From the NCBI GenBank assembly GCA_020444165.1, contig JAHLLK010000044.1, positions 1-46,078 of the forward strand: a stretch of 46,078 nt of DNA, in the 5' to 3' direction. Under the pieces are notes generated by a model. That model did no database searches. It was not told the origin of the DNA and saw only the letters and a list, made by a program, of their open reading frames with translations. Shown one piece after another: positions 24,553 to 31,669 of the stretch (the stretch's first letter is position 1; each line of letters starts with the position of its first letter). Both the position numbers and the translations under genes were made by a program. This DNA comes from Deltaproteobacteria bacterium. GTDB taxonomy: Bacteria; Desulfobacterota; Desulfarculia; Desulfarculales; Desulfarculaceae.

Positions 24553-24663
24553 GTCAGCGTCTGTGACGGAAAATGTTCGCGGGAAGAATGTATCGGGTGG
24601 GCGGACGAGGCGCTGTACCGAGCCAAGCGGGATGGCCGCAATCAAATCCGGGTGGCCTGCTGA
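24553..24663 (+). pseudogene. 3' remnant of a GGDEF (diguanylate cyclase) gene
   Basis: The final roughly 36 codons of a GGDEF domain: GVSVCDGKCSREEC, then ADEALYRAKRDGRNQIRVAC and a stop. ADxALYxAKxxGRNxV is the C-terminal signature of diguanylate cyclases. The catalytic GGDEF core and everything upstream are missing; the sequence before it belongs to the DUF1566 tail on the opposite strand. It cannot encode an active enzyme. Confidence 0.75.
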
Positions 24664-24729
24664 CTCGGGCCAGGGCAGGCTCCCACCGGGCCCGGGAGCG
24701 GTCACCCCTCCCGCCGGCTCGCTCCCCGG

Positions 24730-24761
24730 CCGGAGGCGCTCCGGGCTCCCTCGATTTTTTT
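24730..24761 (+). terminator. Possible terminator after the GGDEF remnant
   Basis: CCGGAG-GCG-CTCCGG followed nine bases later by seven T. The gap before the U-tract makes it non-classical, but its place after a lost gene's stop is fitting. Confidence 0.4.
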
Positions 24762-25045
24762 CCACAACCTGCTTACGCTTTTTCCTGTCAGGGGTGATTG
24801 ATTACCCAGCCCGCCGTCTTATCAGTTACCATTGAAACAACAGGTGGAATCCTCCCGCTCCCGGCGTGCCGGCCCGGGCCGGTTTCCTGAGAAACGAGAC
24901 CAAGCGATCCAACACCCTCCCGGTATCCACGGCCGGGCAGGTGTGGTTTCACCTGCGGGGATTCACCCGGCTGGCGGCGCCCCGAAGCGATCATCCGGGA
25001 GCGGAAACAGCCGGCCACGGCGCCCCGGCGCTTGGTTTGCCGAGC

Positions 25046-25075
25046 TTTCCAGGCCTGGAGTGGGCTTGCTACAAT
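25046..25075 (+). promoter_or_regulatory. Candidate promoter for the ABC binding-protein gene
   Basis: TTTCCA, an 18-base spacer, and TACAAT preceded by TGC, i.e. an extended -10. It is followed by an AT-rich stretch and lies about 80 bases before the gene. Confidence 0.5.
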
Positions 25076-25156
25076 AAAAAGAAATGATCCTGGGGCGCGC
25101 GGCTGAACGCCCTGGCCGCGCAACCCTGGTAGCCTAGAAAAACGAGGAGTGTTCCT

Positions 25157-26446
25157 ATGGCCAAAAAGCAGATGACCAGAAGGCAGTTCGTGAAAGCCGG
25201 CCTGTTGACCGCCGCTGGCGCCGGCCTGGGGGTGGGGGCGCTGAAGCCCACCGGGCTGTACGCCGCGACGCCCAAAGTGGCCGGTCCCATCAAGGTTGGC
25301 TACCAGTCGGAGACTTCGGGCTTTCTGGCTGCTTGGGGTGACTTCCATATCATGGGCGCCACCATGGCCATGGAGGAGATCAACGCGGCCGGCGGCATCG
25401 CCGGGCAAAAGCTGGAGATAGAGTTCCACAACACGGCCCTGCACCCCGACCAAGCCGTGCGCAACGCGCGCCGATTCGTGGAGAAATGGGGCGCCGATTT
25501 CCTGGCCGGGGTGGATATCTCCGAACAGGCCCTGGCCTTGGCCCCGGTGGTGGCCGAGCTGGACCGGGTGCTGATGGTGACCCACGCCCCCGCGGCCAAG
25601 CTCACCGAGGAAGAGGTGTTCCAAAAGGGCATCAAGCAGATTTTCCGCGTCGCGACCCCCACCTATCAGGACGCCTACGCCGCCGCCTTGGTGGCCCGGG
25701 ACATCCCGGCCAAGACCTGGGGGGGCCTGAACCTGGCGAACGATTACGGCACCTCGTGTTGGAGCATGTTCCAGGAGACTCTGGCCAAGGTGAAACCGGA
25801 GGTCAAATTCCCCGCCGCGGTGGCGGTGCCCTGGGACACCACGGACTACCGGCCCCACATCAACACCCTCATGAACGCCGAACCCGAGGGCATCTTCTGC
25901 TCCGCGGTGTCGGCCGGGCTCATCCACATGGTCCGCCAAGCCCAGAAGATCGGGCTTTTCGACCACGTAAAGCACGTCATGCTGACCGGCGGCGGGGGCA
26001 TGGACGTGTTGGAAGGCCTGGGCAAGGTCATGCCTGACAACGTGTGGATCACCAGCCGCTACTGGCTCCAGTACCCCGCCACCCCGGCCAACCAGGACTT
26101 CGTGACCAGGTTCTTCAAGCGCTGGAGTCATTACCCGGCCGACGTGTCCGAGGCGGCCTACGCCGCCATGTACGCCTTCAAGAAGGCGGTGGAAGCGGCC
26201 GGGTCCAAGGAAACCAAGGCGGTGATCCAGGCCCTGGAGGGCATGAGCCTGAAGTGCCCGGCCGGGACCCGCGTGTTCCGCAAGGAAGACCACCAGGCCG
26301 TGTACGACGTGCCCTGGGGGCTCACCAAGTCGGACCCCACCTTCGGCTTCAAGGTGATGGGGCAGATGGTGGTGGTCCCGGCCAAGGACTGCTTTGCCCG
26401 GCCGCCGTTCACCGGCCCCGCCGCTCGGCCCCCGTTCCAAGGCTAG
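25157..26446 (+). CDS. Tat-exported branched-chain amino-acid-type ABC substrate-binding protein
   Basis: A 429-residue periplasmic binding protein of the type 1 LivJ-like fold. It begins with a twin-arginine signal (TRRQFVKAG, then a hydrophobic stretch and LYAATP). The mature part has IKVGYQSETSGFLAAWG, AMEEINAAGGIAGQKLE and DQAVRNARRFVEKWGADFL, the usual first-domain features. GAGGAG precedes the ATG by seven bases. The closest relatives by pattern bind amides, urea, aromatic acids or amino acids; the ligand is unknown. No permease or ATPase gene is next to it; the neighbour downstream is a repeat-rich spacer. Tat export suggests that the protein folds before transport or belongs to a redox-tolerant group. 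Confidence 0.88.
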   Translation: MAKKQMTRRQFVKAGLLTAAGAGLGVGALKPTGLYAATPKVAGPIKVGYQSETSGFLAAWGDFHIMGATMAMEEINAAGGIAGQKLEIEFHNTALHPDQAVRNARRFVEKWGADFLAGVDISEQALALAPVVAELDRVLMVTHAPAAKLTEEEVFQKGIKQIFRVATPTYQDAYAAALVARDIPAKTWGGLNLANDYGTSCWSMFQETLAKVKPEVKFPAAVAVPWDTTDYRPHINTLMNAEPEGIFCSAVSAGLIHMVRQAQKIGLFDHVKHVMLTGGGGMDVLEGLGKVMPDNVWITSRYWLQYPATPANQDFVTRFFKRWSHYPADVSEAAYAAMYAFKKAVEAAGSKETKAVIQALEGMSLKCPAGTRVFRKEDHQAVYDVPWGLTKSDPTFGFKVMGQMVVVPAKDCFARPPFTGPAARPPFQG

Positions 26447-26498
26447 CCGAGATTTCCACCGCCTCCCCCATGGCGGGTGCGCGGCAGCAATAAACTTC

Positions 26499-26529
26499 CC
26501 GGCCGCCGGTCTTCGGACCCGGCGGCCGG
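26499..26529 (+). terminator. Strong hairpin with TTCG loop after the binding-protein gene
   Basis: CCGGCCGCCGGTC, loop TTCG, GACCCGGCGGCCGG with one bulge. Only a weak CTTT follows. It is placed 52 bases after the stop; probably a terminator or an RNA-stabilising end. Downstream, from 26616 to 26653, a second pair GGGGAAGCC/GGCCTTCCCC adds another hairpin. Confidence 0.5.
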
Positions 26530-26656
26530 ACGTCTTTCCAGGTTTGGCCCAACTGACCCAGGAAGGGCCGGCGCTTGGGCCGCCTCCGCTATGCGTGGGA
26601 TTTGCAGGGGAAGCCTTCCCAATTTTCAGTTGATGGCCTTCCCCGGACCGGCACAG

Positions 26657-26760
26657 CCAGGTGTTCGCCGGCAAGGCGACGGACGAGCGACAACCGGAGG
26701 CGTAGCCCTAGCTACGTCGAGGTTGGAGCGATGTCCGCAACGCAGCCGGCGGGCATCTGG
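26657..26760. repeat. 104-bp long inverted repeat (hairpin element)
   Basis: CCAGGTGTTCGCCGGC at the left pairs with GCCGGCGGGCATCTGG at the right, with several G-T wobbles, and the centre is CGTAG-CCCTAG-CTACG. Inner segments CAACC and GGTTG also pair. The wobble pairing suggests that it works as RNA. Its right arm is partly repeated downstream. Confidence 0.75.
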
Positions 26761-26796
26761 CGAAGCCGCCCCCGTCATGAATGACAAACCCCAAGC

Positions 26797-26848
26797 CGAG
26801 GTTGGAGCGCTGGCCCGGGGCGCAGCCGGCGGGCATCTGGCGAAGCCG
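26797..26848. repeat. Direct repeat of the hairpin's 3' arm
   Basis: A 52-base copy of 26718-26768: shared CGAGGTTGGAGCG at the start and CGCAGCCGGCGGGCATCTGG plus CGAAGCCG at the end, with a divergent middle of about ten bases. Spacing between the two copies is 79 bases. It lies just before the mgtE stop. Confidence 0.8.
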
Positions 26849-26862
26849 GACCACTAACCGCG

Positions 26863-28242
26863 TTACACCCCCAACATAACCTTGGCCGTGCCGAAGTAGA
26901 TCAACAGCCCAGTGATGTCCACGATGGTGGTCAGGGCCGGGCTGGCCACCACGGCCGGGTCCAGTTTCAGCTTGGCCGCGCACAGGGGCAGCACCGCGCC
27001 GATGAGGGTGGCGCTGACCACCTGAAAGCCCAGGGCCAGGGAGATGACCAGGCCCACCTTGGGCAGGGAGAACCCCGCCGGCAAGGGGGTGCCGCCCGAG
27101 AGGAACAGCACCTTGCCAAAGGAAAGCACCCCCAGGATGGCGGCCAACAGCACGGCCACCCGGAGTTCCTTCCACATGATCCGCCAGAGATCCCTGGGAC
27201 GCACCTCGTGCAGGGCCAGGGCCCGCACCACCACGGTGGCCGCCTGGCTGCCGGTGTTGCCGCCCGTGTCGGCCAGCATGGGCATGTACAGGGCCAGGAT
27301 CAGGAGGTTGACCAGGGTGGCCTCAAAGTGGTGGATCACCAGGCCCGACACCAGCCCCACCGCGGCCAGGCCCACGATCCAGTAGACCCGGTTCAGGAAA
27401 TGCTTCCAGGCCGTGGTGCGCAGATAGGCCCCGGGTTCATGGCTGCCGCTGATGGCCATGAACTTCTCCAGGTCCTCGGTGTGCTCCTGGTTGATGATGT
27501 CGATGGCGTCGTCGTGGGTGACGATGCCCACCAAGACGCCCCGGGGGTCCACCACCGGCAGGGCGAGGAGGTCGTACTTGGCGATCTTGCGGGCCGCCTC
27601 TTCCTGGTCCTCGTCCACCCGGGCCGCGATCAAATCCCGGTGCATCACCTGATCCACGGTGACCTCGGGCCGGGCCAGGATCAGGTCCTTCAGGGACACG
27701 AAGCCCACCAGCCGGCGGGCGTGGTCCACCACGTAGCAGTAGTAGATGGTCTCCTTGTCCGGGGCCTCGCGCCTGAGGCGGGCCAGGGCCTCGGCCACGG
27801 TCAGCTCCGGCCGGAGCACGGCGTAGTCCGAGGTCATCACCGCACCGGCCGTGCCCTCGGGGTAAGCGGTGAGGCGGCGGATGTCCTCCCGCTCGGCCTG
27901 GGCCAGGGCCGGCAGCACCGTCTCCTGGCGATCCTCGGGGATGCGCTTCAGGAGGTCCACCCGCTCGTCGGGCGGCATGTGGGTCAGGATCTCGGCAAAG
28001 TCGGCCCGGGGCAGGGTTTGGGCCAGGTCGCTCTGCATCTCCTCGCCCAGATTGGCGAAGACCGCGGATTTGTTGGCGGGCGCCAAAGCGGCCAGGGCCC
28101 GCCAGGCCTGGTCCGCGGGCAATTGGGCCAAGGCCTCGGCCAGGCGCACCGGGTTCAGGGAAGAACCCAGCCGCTTCAGCTCGCCCGGGTTGTCAGAGGC
28201 CAAAAGAGACAAAAGACGGGTGGACAGGCGTCCGTTCTTCAT
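26863..28242 (-). CDS. mgtE: MgtE-type magnesium transporter/channel
   Basis: A 459-residue protein with the three MgtE parts: an N domain of helical repeats (about 1-130, including FAEILTHMPPDERVDLLKR), two CBS domains (about 135-255) and a five-helix membrane domain (about 285-459) with PMLADTGGNTGSQAATVVVR, the conserved pore segment. It admits Mg2+ and closes when cytosolic Mg2+ binds the N-CBS gate. GGAGGTG lies five bases before the ATG. It follows nuoN on the same strand, but has its own promoter and a structured leader of about 170 bases. Confidence 0.95.
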   Translation of the reverse strand: MKNGRLSTRLLSLLASDNPGELKRLGSSLNPVRLAEALAQLPADQAWRALAALAPANKSAVFANLGEEMQSDLAQTLPRADFAEILTHMPPDERVDLLKRIPEDRQETVLPALAQAEREDIRRLTAYPEGTAGAVMTSDYAVLRPELTVAEALARLRREAPDKETIYYCYVVDHARRLVGFVSLKDLILARPEVTVDQVMHRDLIAARVDEDQEEAARKIAKYDLLALPVVDPRGVLVGIVTHDDAIDIINQEHTEDLEKFMAISGSHEPGAYLRTTAWKHFLNRVYWIVGLAAVGLVSGLVIHHFEATLVNLLILALYMPMLADTGGNTGSQAATVVVRALALHEVRPRDLWRIMWKELRVAVLLAAILGVLSFGKVLFLSGGTPLPAGFSLPKVGLVISLALGFQVVSATLIGAVLPLCAAKLKLDPAVVASPALTTIVDITGLLIYFGTAKVMLGV

Positions 28243-28415
28243 GTTCCACCTCCGGTCCCGGCCAGGCGGCCCGGAGGGGGAAAGCCGGCAGGAGGTCAGC
28301 TAACCCGGGAGGGCCGCCCAGGGGAAAGGCGCGGTTCGCTTGTCAAACAACAACCCCCAGGGTCGTCCACAGTGATGCTCCAACTTGTAGAACTGGTTTA
28401 GCGGCCTTGCGGCCG
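28243..28415 (-). promoter_or_regulatory. Long structured 5' leader of mgtE
   Basis: From the predicted start at about 28415 the leader opens with hairpin CGGCC-GCAA-GGCCG, and later CTGGGCGGCCC can pair with GGGCCGCCTGG just before the ribosome site. The Mg2+-sensing M-box is a common leader of mgtE genes, but I do not see its conserved sequence here. It may be a different control element or a simple leader. Confidence 0.45.
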
Positions 28416-28421
28416 AGCGAA

Positions 28422-28450
28422 AGTCTAGGCCCCGGCCCAGGGCGAGTCAA
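28422..28450 (-). promoter_or_regulatory. Sigma-70-type promoter of mgtE
   Basis: On the minus strand TTGACT and TAGACT lie 17 bases apart, in the spacer after nuoN. It allows mgtE expression independent of the nuo operon. The rest of the spacer up to 28561 shows nothing else. Confidence 0.7.
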
Positions 28451-28561
28451 GGCGCAATCCGGTGAAACCGGTGGAGACGGGTTCGGGCCAAGGAGATGTT
28501 ATGGCATGAGATTTGGGAAACGGTCGCACGTGGGGCGGGAGCCGCTCAACCAACTCCCGCC

Positions 28562-29983
28562 TCAGCCCACCAACCCCGCGGTGGCCTTTTGGGCCAGGTC
28601 CCACAGCCAGGCCGGGAACAGGCCCAGCCACAGGAGCCCCGCCGCGATGAGGGCCAGGGCCAGGCCCTCGGCCGGGTGCAGGGCCTGGGCCGTGGCCGGG
28701 GCCGGCTCGCCCTCCTCCGCCGGGGTCAGGAAGACCACCGCGGTGAGCTTGAAGTAGTAGTAGAAAGCCGCGGCCGCGGCCAGGGCGCCGACCACGGCCA
28801 GGCCCACGTGCCCGGCCCGGAGGGTGGCGGTGAACAGGAACCACTTGCCCACGAACCCTCCCGTGGGCGGCAGGCCGGCCAGGGAGAAGAGGCAGAGCAC
28901 CAGGAAGGCGGCCAGCCAGGGACGGTGCCGGCCGAGACCGGCCAGGTCGGACAGGGGTCCCAGGTCGGAGGCCCGGGGCGCCAGCCCGGCCAGGAAGCCG
29001 AACACCCCCAGGTCCATGAGCGCGTAGACCGCCACGAAGAAGAAGGCCGCCCCCAGGCCCCCGCTGGCCGCCCCGGTCAGGGCCATGACCAGGTAGCCCA
29101 TCTGGGCCGCGCTGGAGTAGGCCAACAGCCGCTTGACCCGGTTCTCCCGCAGGGCCGAGAGGTTGGTGACCACCATGGTCAGGGCGGCCAAGAGCCACAG
29201 GGCCGGCAGAGCGAAGACGGCCGCGTCGCCTCCCAGGCCGGCGGCCAGGCGGATCAACAGGGCGGCGGCCGCGGTCTTGGAGCCGGCGGCCAAAAAGGCG
29301 GTGAGCGGGGCCGGCGAGCCCTGGTACACGTCCGGGGTCCAGACGTGCAGGGGAGCCAGGGACAGTTTGAAGGCCAGGCCGGTCAGCACCAGGCCCAGGC
29401 CCAACAAGCCCCAGCCGCCCGGGGCCGGCGCGCCGATCTTCAGGGTGCCTGCGGCGGCATAGAGCAGCGCGATGCCGAAGATCAACAGTCCCCCGGCCAC
29501 GGCGCCCAGCACGAAGTACTTGAGCCCCGCCTCCAGGGAAGCCCCGGAGTCGCGGCGGATGGCCAAGAGCACGTACAGGCACAGGGACAACAACTCCAGG
29601 CCCAGGAACAACATCAACCAGGAGGCCGCACCGGCCGTGAGGATCATGCCCAAAGCGCCCAGCAGGATCAGCCCATAGAGCACGTCGCCCACAAACCCGC
29701 GCTCCGTGGCGTAGCGCCGGGCCAAAAGCAGGGTCAACAGGCTCAGGAGGGCGGTGAGGCCGGTGAAGAAGCGCCCGTAGGCCCCCACGTCCAAGAGGCC
29801 CTGGTACAGCCCCTGGGCCGGCCCGTGCAGGGCGGCGAGACCGGCGGCCAGGGCCGCGGCCAGGGACAGCCACCACAAGAGCGAGCGGGTGCGCCCGGGC
29901 CACACGGCCCCCAGGCAAAACACCAGCCCCCCGGCCAGGGCCAGGATGGCGTGGGGCGCTATGACGATCCAAGCAGCCGGCAT
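28562..29983 (-). CDS. nuoN: NADH-quinone oxidoreductase subunit N (antiporter-like)
   Basis: A 473-residue polytopic protein with about 14 hydrophobic helices, one of the three Mrp-antiporter-like proton-pumping subunits of complex I. Family features: the ELLSLCLYVL segment with its membrane glutamate, ASLEAGLKYFVLGA with the conserved lysine, and VKRLLAYSSAAQMGYLVM. It is the last nuo gene, separated from nuoM by 170 bases that contain a perfect palindrome. Start ATG; ribosome site weak. Confidence 0.93.
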   Translation of the reverse strand: MPAAWIVIAPHAILALAGGLVFCLGAVWPGRTRSLLWWLSLAAALAAGLAALHGPAQGLYQGLLDVGAYGRFFTGLTALLSLLTLLLARRYATERGFVGDVLYGLILLGALGMILTAGAASWLMLFLGLELLSLCLYVLLAIRRDSGASLEAGLKYFVLGAVAGGLLIFGIALLYAAAGTLKIGAPAPGGWGLLGLGLVLTGLAFKLSLAPLHVWTPDVYQGSPAPLTAFLAAGSKTAAAALLIRLAAGLGGDAAVFALPALWLLAALTMVVTNLSALRENRVKRLLAYSSAAQMGYLVMALTGAASGGLGAAFFFVAVYALMDLGVFGFLAGLAPRASDLGPLSDLAGLGRHRPWLAAFLVLCLFSLAGLPPTGGFVGKWFLFTATLRAGHVGLAVVGALAAAAAFYYYFKLTAVVFLTPAEEGEPAPATAQALHPAEGLALALIAAGLLWLGLFPAWLWDLAQKATAGLVG

Positions 29984-30022
29984 GTTCTAAGCCCTAGGAG
30001 TCTTTCGGAGAAAGGGGAAGAC

Positions 30023-30068
30023 GTGGGGGGAAACCCCTTTTTGTGAACAAAAAGGGGTTTCCCCCCAC
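30023..30068. repeat. Perfect 46-bp palindrome between nuoM and nuoN
   Basis: Twenty-one bases beginning GTGGGGGGAAACCCC, loop TGAA, then the exact complement. It lies in a further G-run/C-run tract. No T-tract follows in either direction that would make a standard terminator. Likely attenuator, RNA processing site or mobile repeat. Confidence 0.9.
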
Positions 30069-30153
30069 ACCCCCCTTCCCCAAAAAAACTTCATAGTTTT
30101 CATAGGTTTGAGCAATGGAATCGGTCAAATTCACGCCTGGTCTCCTTTGTTGC

Positions 30154-31656
30154 CTAAAAAGCCGCCGCCAGGCTGGGGCCGCCCGCGGTGGCCAGAGCCG
30201 CCAGGGGCGGTTGCACCAGGTCCAGCACCACGCCGGGCGCCAGGCCCATGAACAACACCGCCAGGGCCAGGCTCCCCAAAATAAGCACCTCCCGGCCGCT
30301 CAGGTCCCACACCGCCGCCTCGGGCTTGGCCGGGCCGAAGATGGTGGCTTGGATCATGCGGAGCACGTAGACCACCCCCCACAACAGCCCGGTGAAACCC
30401 AGCACCGCGGCCGCGGGATGGTTCTGGAAGGTGCCCACCAGGACCAGCAGTTCGCCCGGGAAGTTGTTGAGCCCGGGCAGGCCCAGGGAGGCCATGGCGA
30501 AGAACAGGAAAAAGGCGGCAAACACCGGCATGCTGGTCCACAGCCCCCCCATGTCGGCCAGGCGGCGGGAGTGCAAGCGCTCCTCCAGCATGCCGGCCAA
30601 AAGGAACAGGGCCGAGGTGGACAGCCCGTGGTTGATCATCTGCAGCACCGCGCCCGACAGGCTCACCAGGTTCCAGGCGGCCAGGCCCAGGATCACCAGG
30701 GCCAGATGGCTGATGCTGGAATAGGCCACCAGGCGCTTCAGGTCCTCCTGGGCCCGGGCCACCCAGGCGGCGTAGAACAGGCCGGTCAGGGCCAGGAACA
30801 GGAGCAGCGGCGCCGCCCGGGAGGCGGCCAGGGGCAACAGCGGCAGGGCCAACCGCAGGATGGCGTAGGCTCCGGTTTTGAGCAGCACCCCGGCCAGCAT
30901 CACGCTGCCGGCCACCGGGGCCTGGGTGTGGGCCTCGGGCAGCCAGGTGTGCAGGGGCACCACCGGCACCTTCACGGCGAAGCCCACCAAAAGCGCGGCC
31001 ATGAGCCAAAGTTGGGCCGTCTCGCCGGGGGGGTGGGCCAAGAGAGCCGGCAGGGAGAAGGTGTAGGTCCCGGTGGCCGCCCCGTGCAGGGCGTAGAGCC
31101 CCAGAAAGCCCACCAGGAGGAGCACGCTGCCGGCCATGGTGAACAGGATCAGCTTGAAGGAGGCGTGCACCCGGTTCTCGTGACCCCAGATGCCCACCAG
31201 GAAGAACAGGGGGATGATCTGCAATTCCCAGAACAGATAGAACAGGAAGAGATCCTGGGCCAGGAACACCCCGTTGACCCCGCCTTGCAGCACCAGCAGC
31301 GCGCCGTAGTAGAGCTGGGGCCGCTCCAGGGGGCGGTGCCAGGAGACCAGCACGCACAAGATCTGCAAGAAAGCAGTCAGGAGCAAGAGGACCAGGCTGA
31401 TGCCGTCCAGGCCCAAGGTCCAGTTGAGGCCCAGGGCCGGCACCCAAGGCCAGTCCTCCCACAACAGCCACCCGGCGGGCCCGGTCGAGGCCCCGCTCCC
31501 CAGGCCCAGGCACCACAGGGTGAGGCCCAACTCCACCAGGGCGGTCACCAGGGCCACGGCCCGGCTGGCGCCCCGCCGGGGGCCGGCCGCGGCCACGGCC
31601 AAAGCGCCCGCCAGGGGCAGGAGGGTGAGAATGGTCAAGTAGAAGGGGCCCGGCAT
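30154..31656 (-). CDS. nuoM: NADH-quinone oxidoreductase subunit M (antiporter-like)
   Basis: A 500-residue membrane protein with about 14 helices. It shows DLFLFYLFWELQIIPLFFLV (with the essential glutamate), SFKLILFTMAGS with its lysine, LKRLVAYSSISHLALVILG and GALLVLQGG. It forms one of the proton-pumping units of complex I. An in-frame GTG six bases earlier is four bases after GAGGA; the ATG here is ten bases after it, so either may be used. It starts 13 bases after the nuoL stop. Confidence 0.93.
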   Translation of the reverse strand: MPGPFYLTILTLLPLAGALAVAAAGPRRGASRAVALVTALVELGLTLWCLGLGSGASTGPAGWLLWEDWPWVPALGLNWTLGLDGISLVLLLLTAFLQILCVLVSWHRPLERPQLYYGALLVLQGGVNGVFLAQDLFLFYLFWELQIIPLFFLVGIWGHENRVHASFKLILFTMAGSVLLLVGFLGLYALHGAATGTYTFSLPALLAHPPGETAQLWLMAALLVGFAVKVPVVPLHTWLPEAHTQAPVAGSVMLAGVLLKTGAYAILRLALPLLPLAASRAAPLLLFLALTGLFYAAWVARAQEDLKRLVAYSSISHLALVILGLAAWNLVSLSGAVLQMINHGLSTSALFLLAGMLEERLHSRRLADMGGLWTSMPVFAAFFLFFAMASLGLPGLNNFPGELLVLVGTFQNHPAAAVLGFTGLLWGVVYVLRMIQATIFGPAKPEAAVWDLSGREVLILGSLALAVLFMGLAPGVVLDLVQPPLAALATAGGPSLAAAF

Positions 31657-31669
31657 GGTCACGGCTTCC

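Larger units (their letters stand above)
24664..25156. other. Spacer upstream of the orphan binding-protein gene
   Basis: About 490 bases without a convincing gene. It begins with a terminator-like element (24730-24761) after the GGDEF tail and ends with the promoter and leader of the binding-protein gene. The middle part contains a short hairpin (CAGGTG ... CACCTG near 24940) and nothing else recognisable. Confidence 0.5.

Noticed and set aside
24880..24930. CTGAGA resembling a TPP riboswitch element
   Set aside because: The other conserved parts of a THI-box are absent and the downstream gene is not thiamine-related.
26447..26862. CRISPR array suggested by repeated 52-base units
   Set aside because: Only two copies, imperfect, and one is the arm of a long hairpin; no spacer series or cas genes.
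28243..28420. M-box magnesium riboswitch before mgtE
   Set aside because: The leader is long enough, but the conserved sequence blocks of the class are not visible; kept only as an uncharacterised leader.
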